A DNA stretch of 64,000 nucleotides from Myxococcales bacterium (GCA_009692425.1 SHZF01000011.1:38533-102532); one strand, 5' to 3'; positions 43,551 to 53,568 are shown, numbered from the stretch's first letter. Made by a program: numbers and translations. The notes: generated from the sequence alone by a model not told the origin.

Positions 43551-46500
43551 CAAGCTCGAACCGCAGCGGCATCGCCTGGTTCGCGAGCCACAGCTTGGCC
43601 TGGTCGGCAAAGTGGGGCGAGTCGGTCAGGCCCGATTGGCCGCTCGGGATCACGTTCAGCCCGTCAGTGCGGCCCGCCACCTTGCCGCCGTGGCCGCCCA
43701 TGGCGATCGCCATGCGGAACACGGGGCCTGAGCCGTAGCTCCACCCCAGCGCGTTGATGCCACCCGCCGCATCGACCGCGCACGGGTCGCCCGCGCGCGG
43801 GAACGTCGAGAGATCCTTGCGCGGATCGCCGGCCGCGAACTTGTCGGCCAAGGGCAGCAGCGCCGGCGTGATGGAAAACTGCTCGGTGAGTGCGGCGTAC
43901 GCCGGGTCCGACCCGAGGAAGTCGGCCAGAATCGAGTCGAAGTGCACGCCATGCCGCAGGCCCCACAGCCACTTCGCCATGTCGTCGGTGCCGAAGCCGC
44001 CCGTGCCAGGCTCCGCACCCTTGCCGGCCAACGCGTCGAGCGCGGCCTGCAAGGCGAGCAGCGCCACCTCGCGGCTCGACTCGATCTCGGCTGTGCCCAG
44101 CACATCGAAGAATGCGCTCTCGGTCGTGGCGGGGTTCCACGACGCGAGCTTGCCGGGATTGTCCTTGCCGCGCCCGAGCCGGAACACGGTCAAGGCGCGG
44201 GTGCGCGCGTCGTTGCCCCACGGCTCCCACACGCCCGGCAGGCCCTCGTCGTTGAGCACCCTGTCGACGAACTGCCCCATCCAGGCGTTGTGGATCGTCG
44301 TCGCCACCGCATGGTCGACGTCGTCGACTGCGGGCGTGTGGTAGAATGTCGCCACGCCGCCGCGCGCCGGGCTGCCCGCCTTCTGCCACTTGTCGAGCCG
44401 TGCCCGCACGCCATCGAAGCGGGCCGCGTTGGTGGAGTAGAGCTTGGCCAGCCGCGCGTCATCGACGTTCGCCGGCGGCGACTGCCCCGCCAGGGCCTTG
44501 GCCGCGTCGATGGCCTCGACCACGAACGGCACCCACTCGTCGCCGAGGCGCGACTGGTGGTTGCCTTGCAGTGCCGCCATCGCCGCGACGTCGCAGCCCT
44601 TGGTCGCCGCGCACGCCTGCAGCGCGGCCTGGATCGTGTCGGCGCGGTACCCATTGGCCCACGGTCCGCCGATGTACCACTTGTCATTTGTCAAGTTGTT
44701 GTCTGTCGATAGGTTGCCCGGGTCATTGTTCGCGGTCACCACGAAGCCCTGGGCGGGGTCGATCGACTGCGGGTACTCCGCGAACGGCACCATGCACTTG
44801 TAAGGGTCGGCCTTGCCCGCTGCCTCGTCGACTACGCCTTCGGCCGTGAGCGGCACCTCGAAGCCGCGGTACTTCTGGCCGTCGAGCAGCAGCTTTGGGT
44901 GGGCGCCCGGCTTCCACATGCCGTCGGCCTCGCGCGGCAAGTAGCCACGGCACGGCACCGCCTGGTAGCTCGTGTACAGCACGCTGCCGTCGGAGTCGGC
45001 CGCCACGATGTTCTGGGAGTACGCCACCAGCCGGCGCGTGGCCTGGCGAAAGGACTCGACGTCCGTCGCATGGCCGAAGCGGTCGACCGCACCAAACACA
45101 TCGCCGAGGAACCAGCCCGTGTAGGCCTGCGTGATGCCGGTCACCTTCTTGTCGCCATCCTCGTCGCCCGGCACGACGAACTTGCCCGCGAGGTTGACGA
45201 GTGCCTGGCCCGCTGGCGGCTTGTCGCCCGCCTTGGCCTTCTTGCCCTCGACGTCGATGAGCAGGCGGCCGTCCCACGTCTTCCAGCGCGGCCACGTCTG
45301 TTTGCCGCCCTTGGAGCCGAGCGCGGGGATGACCGCCGACTCGTAGGTCTCGTCCACCTTGACGAGCGGCTTCTGCTGGCCCTCGAACAGCGTCGCCTTG
45401 GGCAGGCCGTCGGCGTCGAGCACGACCACGTCGCGGTACCAGTCGTTGACGTCGCCGACCAGCTGCGTCTGGCTCCACGCCACCCGCCCGTTGGTGCCGA
45501 CCGCCATGAGCGGCAGGCCCGGGATGAACAACCCCATCTGGTGCGTGGGGCCGCCGCCGAACACTGCGGTGTCGGCCCCGAGTTGGTAGAACAACGACGG
45601 CACCGACAGCGGCAGGTGCCCGTCGCCGGCGAGCAGCGCGCGGCCGTCCTTCGTCTTGCTGCCCGCGACCGCCCACGAATTCGAGCCAAAGCCCGCCTCC
45701 TTGTCGTGGCCCGCGCGCCGGTGGAACGCGTCCGACCGCTCGCGAAATCGCTCAGCCAGCCCGGGTGGCAAGGGTTGGGCCCACGCGGCCCAATCCGTCG
45801 CAAACTTCTGGGCGCCGGCAGCCGACCCGGCAGGAGGCGGAGGTGGCGGCAGCAGCGTGCCGCCCTTGTCGAGGCCGAGCCCCTTGGCCGAACTGACGGG
45901 CTTGATCGGGGCCACGCCGAGCCAGATGTCCTTGATCGCGCCGGCCTTGCGCAGGTCGCCCAGGGCCTTGCCGTCGAAAAGTGTGGTGAGCTTGGCGAGC
46001 GAGTCGGTGCGGCCGACGTCGTCGGTTTCGTAGCCGAGGTTGTAGACGATGACCGCGGCCGCGCCGCACAGCGAACGGCGGTCCCACGGCTGCAGCAACT
46101 CGGCGGTCTTCTTGTTGAGCAGGCCCTTGGCGAGCTTGATCTCCGACGGCTCCGGCAGCTTGCCCGCCAGCACCGCGGCCTGGTAGTCATTGATGCCTGC
46201 CGCGAACGAGTCGAACACCTCGACCTGATCGGGCTGCATGTGGCTGTAGATCCACTCGGCGACCTGCGTCATGCCATTGCTGCGGCTTTGCATGTCGTTG
46301 CCCAGCGCGTTGTCGCCGAGCAGTTGCGCGACCGTGCCAAGGCCGAGACGGCGCGTGAGTTCCATCTGGAAATAGCGATGGCGTGCCGTGACGAAGCCGA
46401 GCACGCGGGACAGGTCCTTGCGCGATCGGGCGTAGACGTGCGCGCGGTCGCCCTCGGTGCGCACGACGTGGACGGGCGCCGCGAGCCCCGCCAGCGTCCA

Positions 46501-46761
46501 ATCTTCGCCAGCCGTGGCCTTGATGGCGAGAATCTTCTGTTGGGACGCGGGATCGCCCAGTGAGGCATCCTGTGTTCCATCAAGCACGGCGTCCGAAGCG
46601 CTTGTCGCGTCTGTGGTAGCGGCGGCAACGAGGTCGCCATTGACCGCGTCGGCCTTGGTACTGGTGGCCACATCGGCTTTCGATTCTGGGTCTTTTGATC
46701 CACATGCCGATGTGATGCCGCACGCAACCAGAACTACCCACTTGATCATGATATTGTTCAT
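43504..46761 (-). CDS. Penicillin acylase-family (Ntn-hydrolase) lipoprotein
   Basis: 1085 aa, longer than the usual ~800. ATG 46761 starts a signal peptide ending in lipobox TSAC20. After an Ala/Thr/Asp linker the alpha-chain region follows (APVHVVRTEGDRAHVYARSR, RHRYFQMELTRRLGLGT). Autoprocessing is expected before Ser360 in EAGFGSNSWAVAGSKTKDG, the catalytic N-terminal serine, with GDGHLPLSVPSLFYQLG downstream. Other landmarks are GLFIPGLPLMAVGTNGRVAW and TANNDPGNLSTDNNL. Family members cleave amide bonds of penicillins or N-acyl-homoserine lactones. Envelope-anchored. Divergent from the SLC13 transporter. Confidence 0.92.
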   Translation of the reverse strand: MNNIMIKWVVLVACGITSACGSKDPESKADVATSTKADAVNGDLVAAATTDATSASDAVLDGTQDASLGDPASQQKILAIKATAGEDWTLAGLAAPVHVVRTEGDRAHVYARSRKDLSRVLGFVTARHRYFQMELTRRLGLGTVAQLLGDNALGNDMQSRSNGMTQVAEWIYSHMQPDQVEVFDSFAAGINDYQAAVLAGKLPEPSEIKLAKGLLNKKTAELLQPWDRRSLCGAAAVIVYNLGYETDDVGRTDSLAKLTTLFDGKALGDLRKAGAIKDIWLGVAPIKPVSSAKGLGLDKGGTLLPPPPPPAGSAAGAQKFATDWAAWAQPLPPGLAERFRERSDAFHRRAGHDKEAGFGSNSWAVAGSKTKDGRALLAGDGHLPLSVPSLFYQLGADTAVFGGGPTHQMGLFIPGLPLMAVGTNGRVAWSQTQLVGDVNDWYRDVVVLDADGLPKATLFEGQQKPLVKVDETYESAVIPALGSKGGKQTWPRWKTWDGRLLIDVEGKKAKAGDKPPAGQALVNLAGKFVVPGDEDGDKKVTGITQAYTGWFLGDVFGAVDRFGHATDVESFRQATRRLVAYSQNIVAADSDGSVLYTSYQAVPCRGYLPREADGMWKPGAHPKLLLDGQKYRGFEVPLTAEGVVDEAAGKADPYKCMVPFAEYPQSIDPAQGFVVTANNDPGNLSTDNNLTNDKWYIGGPWANGYRADTIQAALQACAATKGCDVAAMAALQGNHQSRLGDEWVPFVVEAIDAAKALAGQSPPANVDDARLAKLYSTNAARFDGVRARLDKWQKAGSPARGGVATFYHTPAVDDVDHAVATTIHNAWMGQFVDRVLNDEGLPGVWEPWGNDARTRALTVFRLGRGKDNPGKLASWNPATTESAFFDVLGTAEIESSREVALLALQAALDALAGKGAEPGTGGFGTDDMAKWLWGLRHGVHFDSILADFLGSDPAYAALTEQFSITPALLPLADKFAAGDPRKDLSTFPRAGDPCAVDAAGGINALGWSYGSGPVFRMAIAMGGHGGKVAGRTDGLNVIPSGQSGLTDSPHFADQAKLWLANQAMPLRFELDDVVAGATGREVYHP

Positions 46762-46870
46762 GTCGATCCCCGCGTGGTCGGCTCGCCTGCGCCCGAGAGC
46801 GCCGTCGCCTGACCGCACTCGGCTTCTACCAACAACCCTGCGCCCCTGCTAGCCTCGCGGGTCCGTGTCG

Positions 46871-48367
46871 ATGACTGCCCCGCTATTGCCTGCCCGAACG
46901 CCCGCGTCCGAGCGTCGGCGTTTTGTCGCGCTGGGCGCCGCGGTGGGCATCGGCGCGCTCCTGTTCGCTTTTCCTTTCCCGGCAATGCGCCCCGAGGCGG
47001 CGCGGCTGTTGGCCGTGCTCGCGGCGGCGATCGTGTTGTGGGTGACCGAAGCCCTGCCGGTCGGCGTGACGGCGTTGGCGGCACCAGCCTTGTGTGTCGT
47101 GCTCGGGGTCGCTCCGGCCGACAAGGCCTTTGCATCGTTCGGCAATCCTCTGCTGTACCTGTTTTTCGGCGCCTTCGTCCTGGCGGCCGCCGCGGAACGC
47201 ACCCGGCTCGACCGCTGGCTGGCGGGGCGGTTGCTGCCGGGCCACGGCGCGACCCCGCTGCGCAAGGTGCTGACGCTCACCTATCTCACGGCCGGCCTGT
47301 CGTCGATGCTGTCGAATACGGCGACGACGGCGATGGTGCTGCCGGTGCTGCGCGCGACGGTGGCCCGGCTATCCGATCGGGCGCGCGCGCTGGGCCTGTT
47401 GACGGCAGCGTACGCGTCGTCGCTGGGCGGCGTGCTGACGCCGGTGGGCACCCCGCCCAACCTGCTGGCGATCGCGGCGCTGCGCCAGTACGCCAAGGGC
47501 GACGTGCCGTTTTTCGCGTGGACGCTGGTGGCGCTGCCGATGGTCGCAGTGCTGTTGGGGCTGTGGACGCTGCTGCTCGTGCGCGGGCTGCGCGGGGCAA
47601 CGCAGGCGACCGACGACGCGGACCTTGGACCGCAGCCAGGCACGCTACCCCAGGGCAGCGTGCCGCTCGATGTCGGCCAGCGCAGCACCCTGATCGCGCT
47701 GGGTGTCGCGGTCGTGGGGTGGGTGCTACCCGGACTGCTCGAATTGGTGCTCGGCAGCGGCGCTGAGACGGTCAGGGCGGTGAAGCGCGCGTTGCCCGAG
47801 GGTGTCGTCGGCATTGCCGGTGCCGCGCTCCTGTTCGTGCTGCCGGCGACCACCCGCAGCGTGGCGGGCAGCCCCCGGCCGCGGCCCGTGCTCGAGTGGG
47901 GCGAGGCGACGCAGATCGACTGGGGCACGATCCTGTTGTTCGGCGGTGGGCTGGCGCTCGGCGATCTTGCCTTCCAGACCGGGCTGTCGGCTTGGATCGG
48001 CCAGGGCGTGCTCGAAGTCACCGGCGTGCGCAGCGAAATCGGCTTGACGGTGCTGTTCTCGACCGTCGCGGTGCTGCTGTCGGAAGTGACGAGCAACACT
48101 GCCGCCGCGGCGATGCTGTGCCCGCTTGCCGTCATGACTTCGCAGCAGGTCGGCATCTCGCCGGTCGCGCCGTGCATCGCAGCAGGCATGGCGGCTTCAA
48201 TGGGCTTCCTGATGCCGATCTCGACCGCCCCCAACGCGATCGTCTACGGCACGGGCCAGGTGCCGCTGCGCACGATGGCCAAGACCGGTGCAGTCCTCGA
48301 TCTGGCCGGCATCCTCGTGATCCCGCCGGTCGTCTTGGTCGTGACGCACTGGATCGGACTGCGCTGA
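46871..48367 (+). CDS. SLC13/DASS-family sodium-coupled anion transporter
   Basis: 498-aa inner-membrane protein with about eleven spans. It carries both inverted-repeat signatures: LSSMLSNTATTAMVLPVL in the first half with GGVLTPVGTPPNLLAI, and EVTSNTAAAAMLCPLA with GFLMPISTAPNAIVYGTG in the second half. The family takes up dicarboxylates, citrate or sulfate with Na+. Start is set at ATG 46871; a GTG two codons upstream (46865) is also possible. Neighbouring genes give no clue to the anion. Confidence 0.93.
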   Translation: MTAPLLPARTPASERRRFVALGAAVGIGALLFAFPFPAMRPEAARLLAVLAAAIVLWVTEALPVGVTALAAPALCVVLGVAPADKAFASFGNPLLYLFFGAFVLAAAAERTRLDRWLAGRLLPGHGATPLRKVLTLTYLTAGLSSMLSNTATTAMVLPVLRATVARLSDRARALGLLTAAYASSLGGVLTPVGTPPNLLAIAALRQYAKGDVPFFAWTLVALPMVAVLLGLWTLLLVRGLRGATQATDDADLGPQPGTLPQGSVPLDVGQRSTLIALGVAVVGWVLPGLLELVLGSGAETVRAVKRALPEGVVGIAGAALLFVLPATTRSVAGSPRPRPVLEWGEATQIDWGTILLFGGGLALGDLAFQTGLSAWIGQGVLEVTGVRSEIGLTVLFSTVAVLLSEVTSNTAAAAMLCPLAVMTSQQVGISPVAPCIAAGMAASMGFLMPISTAPNAIVYGTGQVPLRTMAKTGAVLDLAGILVIPPVVLVVTHWIGLR

Positions 48368-48403
48368 CCCACGACACCGGCGCTGGCCCGCAATCACCGA
48401 ACG

Positions 48404-50506
48404 CTACGGATTGACCGGCACGCGCAGCGCAGCCGTGTTGCCCGCGTCGTCCGTCACCTGGACCAGTAGCGTATGCGGCCCGGCCAGCGAACTCAGCGGC
48501 AGGTCGAGTTCCCACGCCTCTGTCAGTTGGTCCCAGATGCCGTCTTTGGGTGTCGCGAGTTCCGCCGGGAGCCCGTCGAGGGACACCTCGACCTTCGTGA
48601 TCCGGCTCAGTGCGTCGATTGCCGACCCTGCCAGCGTGCGCCCGGCGACCACGGCCGACACGTCGGGTCGAGTCCGGTCGATCAGGAACGGCTTGGACAT
48701 CCGCGCGGTCGCCTTCGCCTGGCGCGGCCCATTCGTCGGCTGGTCGGTCACCTCGACACGCATCTCATACCAGCCATCGGGCATGTCGGTCGGTGAGATG
48801 TCCATCGACTTCTTGTCGTAGAAGCGCTCGTGCAAAAGCAGCCACTGCTTCGTGCCCTTCGGCCGGTACTGGACGATGTAGGCGAGCGTGTCGACGTCCG
48901 GATCCTCTGACGCCCACGACACCGACCACGTGCCCTTCTGCCGGTTCGGCACGGTGTCGATCTTCGTGATCATGGGCGGCCGGTTGGCAATCTGGCGGAA
49001 CACCTTGAGTTCCGTGAGGCGGCTCAGCGGCTGGGTCAACTTGACGCGAACCTGCAGCGCATTCGCCGGAGGGCTCTGCACGACGTCGCCCTTGAGCGCC
49101 TGCCACGGGCTCCACGAGTCGTTGGCCACGTCGGAGAATCCACTGCGCGTCTCGACTTCGAGCCCGCCCTCTCCGACCACCTCGACGCGCCCCCACAGCG
49201 CGAGGCCGGTCTCGCTCAGCACCTCGGTCGTGAAAAGCGCCGTCGTGTCGCCCTGACCCACCGCGTACACCGCCGCCGCCTTGCCCGTGAACAGCGTGCG
49301 CGCCCCGCTGGGCCCGACCTCGACCCCCAGCACTTCTTCCTCCTTGAGATCAAACAGGCTCTGCACGTCGCCGAAGTCGTCGCCGATCACGACACGCCCG
49401 CCGCGCGCCGCACCAGCCAGCACCTGCTTGCCGACTACGCCGGCGTCCGACAGCATCCCTTCGGGCGAGGCGTACATCCGCATCACAAGGCCGTCGTCGG
49501 TGCGCTTCCAGATGGCGCCCTTGCCTTTGAGCGCTTGATCTTTTTGCGCTTTCTGCTGGGCCGGCGTCTTGGGCGTCGGTCCCGTTCCGGGGCGGTCCGG
49601 CGTCGCCTTCAGGCTGGCCAAGGGTGCCGCCGTCTGGCCGCCGTTTACCACCGCGTAGACCGCCTTGGATCCCCGCACGAGCGCGCGCACCTCGGCACCG
49701 GGAAAGCTCGCCAGCGCGCGCACCTGCTTCTCCCCGTCGATCCGGACCAGCAACGCGGCGTCGGCCGTGCCCGCGAGCAGTCCGGTGCCGTCGTCGAGCA
49801 GCGCGAGCACGTGGTCGGCGCCGGTCTCGGCCCACACCTTGACGGCCTTGGATGCAATGTCGACCGCAAACACCTTGCCACCTGGCCCCGTTGCGGCATA
49901 CAGCGTGCTGCCTTTCTTCAGCAACGCCCACACATGGCGCGGTGGGTCTTCGTCTTTCTTCGGCTTTGCCTTCTTCTTGGGCGGTTCGGCCTCGGCGTCG
50001 GCGTCGGCGTCGGCGTCCTGTGCAGCAGCGGCGGCAGCCTTGGCCTTCTCGGCATCGGCGGGGTCGACGAGGCGCACGAACGGCGTCACCTTGCCGTCGG
50101 CGCCGACCTGAACAATGTCGCCCTTGCCGACGAGGCCCGCGTAGACCCCGCCGCTGCCGTCGAGCGCCAACGACGCCACGAGCGGCGCGTCGACCTTGGC
50201 GATCAGTTTCGCCTTGTCGCCGTCGACCGCGAACACCTTGCCCTGCAACCCGGTACCCAGCCACAGCCGGTCGCCGTCGCGCAGCCAGCAGTGAACGAAC
50301 TCGGCATCGACGTCGGTGCGCTGCAGTCGGGCCGCCACCGTCAGACCCAGCGTGGGGTGCAGGGCGAGCCCTTCGAGCGTGCCGCGCCGAAAGTCATTGT
50401 CGTCGGCGTAGTGCCACATGGCCGGCTGGCTCGCCTGCGCGACGGTCGGCACCACGGCCACCGCCATCGACAGGATCGCCGCCGCACGGAGTTGGTTCAG
50501 GTTCAT
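48404..50506 (-). CDS. Exported beta-propeller-like protein with C-terminal Fn3-type domains
   Basis: 700 aa. ATG 50506 gives a signal peptide (AAILSMAVAVVPTVAQA). Residues ~45-420 contain repeated propeller blades: LWLGTGLQGKVFAVDGDKAK, TLYAATGPGGKVFAVDIASK, and AVYAVVNGGQTAAPLA. An unstructured Ala/Asp/Lys insert (QDADADADAEAEPPKKKAKP) sits near residue 185. The C-terminal 250 residues read as two immunoglobulin/Fn3-like domains (ASEDPDVDTLAYIVQYRPKG, GPHTLLVQVTDDAGNTAAL). Its partner is probably the S55-like protein encoded 90 bases upstream, a pairing I infer from proximity. Confidence 0.82.
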   Translation of the reverse strand: MNLNQLRAAAILSMAVAVVPTVAQASQPAMWHYADDNDFRRGTLEGLALHPTLGLTVAARLQRTDVDAEFVHCWLRDGDRLWLGTGLQGKVFAVDGDKAKLIAKVDAPLVASLALDGSGGVYAGLVGKGDIVQVGADGKVTPFVRLVDPADAEKAKAAAAAAQDADADADAEAEPPKKKAKPKKDEDPPRHVWALLKKGSTLYAATGPGGKVFAVDIASKAVKVWAETGADHVLALLDDGTGLLAGTADAALLVRIDGEKQVRALASFPGAEVRALVRGSKAVYAVVNGGQTAAPLASLKATPDRPGTGPTPKTPAQQKAQKDQALKGKGAIWKRTDDGLVMRMYASPEGMLSDAGVVGKQVLAGAARGGRVVIGDDFGDVQSLFDLKEEEVLGVEVGPSGARTLFTGKAAAVYAVGQGDTTALFTTEVLSETGLALWGRVEVVGEGGLEVETRSGFSDVANDSWSPWQALKGDVVQSPPANALQVRVKLTQPLSRLTELKVFRQIANRPPMITKIDTVPNRQKGTWSVSWASEDPDVDTLAYIVQYRPKGTKQWLLLHERFYDKKSMDISPTDMPDGWYEMRVEVTDQPTNGPRQAKATARMSKPFLIDRTRPDVSAVVAGRTLAGSAIDALSRITKVEVSLDGLPAELATPKDGIWDQLTEAWELDLPLSSLAGPHTLLVQVTDDAGNTAALRVPVNP

Positions 50507-50539
50507 CCAGACGTCCTCGTTCTTCGTCAGGTGGTACAT

Positions 50540-50582
50540 CGCGTTATCTTGGATAATACCATAATCAGCATGGCAAATACTG
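50540..50582 (-). promoter_or_regulatory. AT-rich promoter-like segment
   Basis: Between the S55-like gene and the propeller gene lies a stretch much richer in A/T than its surroundings. On the minus strand it reads TATTTGCC ... GATTATGGTATTATCC, resembling bacterial -35/-10 elements at imperfect spacing. It could give the propeller gene its own promoter. Confidence 0.3.
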
Positions 50583-50596
50583 CCGTCATTGGACCG

Positions 50597-52477
50597 TTAC
50601 GGGATGGGCCGCACGCGCAGCTTCACGCTCGCCGACCCGTTCAGCGTCCAGGGCAGCGTCTTGCCCGCGCGCAGCGTCTCCTTGCCCGCCCGTGTTTGCA
50701 CGGGATGGCCAGCCAGTTCGCCGCGCACATGCAGGGGCAGCCCGCTCAAGCGCCAACCGCGACCCATCAGCGTCGGCTCCGGCAGCGCGACGACGGCGGC
50801 AAGCCGGCTGCGTGGAATTTGTTTTCGCAGAAAATCAAGCAAATCATTGACGTTTGCCGGTTCGGGCACCTCCGGGGGCATCGCCTTTTCGCCGCCGATC
50901 TGCACCTGGATGTCGGAGCCAGCCAGTTCGCGCGGCAGGGGCGGCAACGTCAGCGTCACCTCCGTCGGCGCCTCGTTGGCGACCTGCAGGCCCACGCGGA
51001 TCGGGATTGCCTGGCCCACTTCGACCTCGTCGCCCGGCGCGCGGGCCCACTCGACGAACGCGACGTTGCGCGCATCGGCCACCTCGAACGAGGCCGAGAT
51101 GCTGGCTACCCGAAGTCGCTCGAATCCATTGAACACAATAGCTTTTGTTACGTTTTGCACGAGGCCCGCGACTTCGCTCACCTGCGCCATGCCGTTCAGC
51201 CCCGAGACCGCCTCGTCGATGTCGATCGGCGCGTGACCGCCTTCGAGTTCGACGTGCAGGTGCATCGTCAGCGCGACGTCTTCGGCGATCGGCTCGGAGA
51301 CGCGCACGGCATTCGAGATCACCATCGCGGCGGCCATCGGCATGAAGATTGGCTGGTCGGTCACTTCGACCTGCCACACCTGCGTCTCCTTGCGGTCGCG
51401 GCTCGCCACGTGGACGCGCACGGGCACCATCGTGGCGCGCACGCCCATGCGCCCGGCGATGGCGGGCTGGCGGTCCTGATCCAGCACGCCGGCATCTTCG
51501 GTCGGATTGGCCATCTTGAAGCTCTGGGACTGCGACGCCAGGATCCACTGGACGTCCGCGCCGCCGACCGGCAGGTGGACCTGCCCCATCCCCTTGAAAG
51601 GATGTCCAAATGCGATGAATCGGTCGTCGCGCACCCAAGTGATCGTGCCCACCCCGCTGATCGACATGTCGCCGCGCGCGAGCGACAGCGACACAGCGCC
51701 ACCGGGCGCAAACGGCACCGACGGCTGGCCTTTTTTCGCTGCACCGAGCGCCCCACCGGCGGCCGTCGTCAAAAACGGGAATCCCATGTCGCTCCACAGC
51801 GGCCGCGCCCACGCGAGCACGTCGGCATGGAACCCGGCAAAGGCCAGCGGCACCGCAACGGGCTGCATCTCGGCGCCATCGGGCAATCGCACGGCCGCGT
51901 GGCGTGGGGGCGGCGCGGGGGCAGGCACCAGGCGCTGGTTCACGGGCGGCGGCGTCAGCTTGCGGTCCATCTCAGGGAGCATCGCGCCGATCGGCGTCAC
52001 GCCGGCGACAGGGTCCTTGTTGAACTGGAATCCATACGACAGCGCGCCCACCAGCAGGTCGCCGCGGCCGGGCAGCGTCACGTAGATCGGGCTGCCGCTC
52101 ATGCCGGCTACGATGCCCGAGTGCTCCAGGTTCAGCCCGGCGCAGCGGATCAGCACGAGGTCCTGCTTCGGCAGGGCACGGTTCAGCACGCCGATCACCT
52201 CGATGTCAAAGCGCTCGATCGCCGTGCCTTTCACCACGGTGAGGCCAAACCCTTTCATGCCGCGGCGCAAATCGGCGGGCGCGATCGAAGCGGGCGCGAT
52301 CGAAGCGGGCGCGATCGAAGCGGGCGCGGCGGGTGCCATCGAGGCGGGTGCACTCGTGGCAGGCGTGGCCGTGCCGGTCCCGACGGCCGGCACCAGCTTG
52401 GCGGGAACGGCCCACGCAAGCGCGGGCAGCCAGACGGCGGCGGCAACGACCACGAGAACGCGCGGATTCAGCGGCAT
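50597..52477 (-). CDS. SpoIVB peptidase S55-like exported protein
   Basis: 626 aa. ATG 52477 follows GGAGG, and a signal peptide ends AWAVPA. After an Ala/Pro/Ser-rich stretch with APASI repeats, the S55 domain begins with LRRGMKGFGLTVVKGTAIER. The candidate nucleophile is Ser in IVAGMSGSPIYV, followed by LVGALSYGFQF and TPIGAML. A later block RFIAFGHPFKGMGQVHLPVG, with a conserved His, is also typical. SpoIVB-type proteases process signalling proteins in spore formers; related exported forms in Gram-negative lineages have unknown targets. A C-terminal beta-rich region follows. Confidence 0.87.
   Translation of the reverse strand: MPLNPRVLVVVAAAVWLPALAWAVPAKLVPAVGTGTATPATSAPASMAPAAPASIAPASIAPASIAPADLRRGMKGFGLTVVKGTAIERFDIEVIGVLNRALPKQDLVLIRCAGLNLEHSGIVAGMSGSPIYVTLPGRGDLLVGALSYGFQFNKDPVAGVTPIGAMLPEMDRKLTPPPVNQRLVPAPAPPPRHAAVRLPDGAEMQPVAVPLAFAGFHADVLAWARPLWSDMGFPFLTTAAGGALGAAKKGQPSVPFAPGGAVSLSLARGDMSISGVGTITWVRDDRFIAFGHPFKGMGQVHLPVGGADVQWILASQSQSFKMANPTEDAGVLDQDRQPAIAGRMGVRATMVPVRVHVASRDRKETQVWQVEVTDQPIFMPMAAAMVISNAVRVSEPIAEDVALTMHLHVELEGGHAPIDIDEAVSGLNGMAQVSEVAGLVQNVTKAIVFNGFERLRVASISASFEVADARNVAFVEWARAPGDEVEVGQAIPIRVGLQVANEAPTEVTLTLPPLPRELAGSDIQVQIGGEKAMPPEVPEPANVNDLLDFLRKQIPRSRLAAVVALPEPTLMGRGWRLSGLPLHVRGELAGHPVQTRAGKETLRAGKTLPWTLNGSASVKLRVRPIP
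52275..52319 (-). repeat. 15-bp in-frame tandem repeat, 3 copies
   Basis: Three perfect copies of GCGGGCGCGATCGAA (plus-strand reading) with partial copies beyond encode the Ala-Pro-Ala-Ser-Ile linker just ahead of the S55 domain. Confidence 0.92.
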
Positions 52478-52605
52478 GGGCCCGGGCCTCCTGCCCGGTG
52501 GGGCGCGGCGAGTGTGCAACACGTCGCGGGCCAATGAAATGCCGCGGGGTCGGTCGAAAGTACGCCGCGCCAGGCGCGAGGGGATCGAGCGCGCAGGGTT
52601 GCGCT

Positions 52606-53568
52606 TCAGGGGCAATCCGGCGGGGGCGGACCCTCGAGGCGCTTGCCCGCGTAGCGCGCGGTGATGCACACCGCCGGGCCGCCGTCTTCGGCCTTGCATT
52701 TGTAGGCGAGGTCTTCGCCGCCGTTGAACGACTCGAGAAGCGTCTTCAGATTCTGGAAGCCCTTGGCGCACCCTGCGCAGACGCCGCCGTTCGATTCGTC
52801 CTTGAAGGCCGGGTCGGGCGGCAGGCACACGTCTTCGGCGAGGTCCTTGCCCAGCGCGAGGCACGTGCACGTGGCCAGCAGACCGTCCTTGGCGATGCTG
52901 CCTGACGTCACGCGCCCGCTGCCGAGCGTGTTGCAATCGGCCGACAGGACGGACTCGAGGACCGCCTGCCGCACCGGAATCACGTGCTTGACCGGGCCCT
53001 TGACTGAGCAGTTCTTCGTATTCGTAGGCGTGCCGGCAAACACGTTCATCTTGGACGGCGGCGACCCACCCAGATTGCAGCCGTTGCGAACGTGCTCGAG
53101 ATCAGTCGAGGTGTACTGTAGCACGCACGTCTTGCCATCTGCGGGCTTCGTTCCGGCGACGCGGGCGCCGTTGACGACGCGAAACTTCACGCGATCTGGC
53201 TTGATTTCCTTGACTTCCATGTAGAAGTTCAGTTCGAGCTTGTCGATGTCGGCTTGCCACACCGGGTTCAGCGCACCGATCACGAAGGCCTTGCTGTCGC
53301 CGTCGATGCTCTCCAGTTCCAGCTTCGTGAAGCGAAACCAGTCCCCAACCTTCAGGCAGTCGCACGTTGCGGTGGCCACGGGGCCGAGGTCGGTCGCAGA
53401 CCCGTCGCCCGCCGCATCGGCGACCGTACCCGCGTCAAGGCTGGGCAGCTTGTTCGGGCGCGTCTCAACGGGGTTCTCGCAGGCGGCGACCAGCGCGGCA
53501 TTCGCCAACAAACCGATCCACCGAAGCACCAAGGCGCGCTGCACCGGTTCACGGCTGGGCTCGTTCAC
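52606..53568 (-). CDS. Hypothetical Cys-containing lipoprotein
   Basis: 320 aa. The GTG at 53568 (GGAG six bases upstream) gives a signal peptide with lipobox LVAAC. The mature part has paired cysteines (ATCDCLKVGDWFRFTKLELE, ATCTCLALGKDLAEDVC, GGVCAGCAKGFQNL), probably disulfides, and a beta-rich centre (FYMEVKEIKPDRVKFRVVNG). I do not recognise a family. It lies 128 bases upstream of the S55-like gene on the same strand and could belong to that envelope group. Confidence 0.75.
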   Translation of the reverse strand: MNEPSREPVQRALVLRWIGLLANAALVAACENPVETRPNKLPSLDAGTVADAAGDGSATDLGPVATATCDCLKVGDWFRFTKLELESIDGDSKAFVIGALNPVWQADIDKLELNFYMEVKEIKPDRVKFRVVNGARVAGTKPADGKTCVLQYTSTDLEHVRNGCNLGGSPPSKMNVFAGTPTNTKNCSVKGPVKHVIPVRQAVLESVLSADCNTLGSGRVTSGSIAKDGLLATCTCLALGKDLAEDVCLPPDPAFKDESNGGVCAGCAKGFQNLKTLLESFNGGEDLAYKCKAEDGGPAVCITARYAGKRLEGPPPPDCP

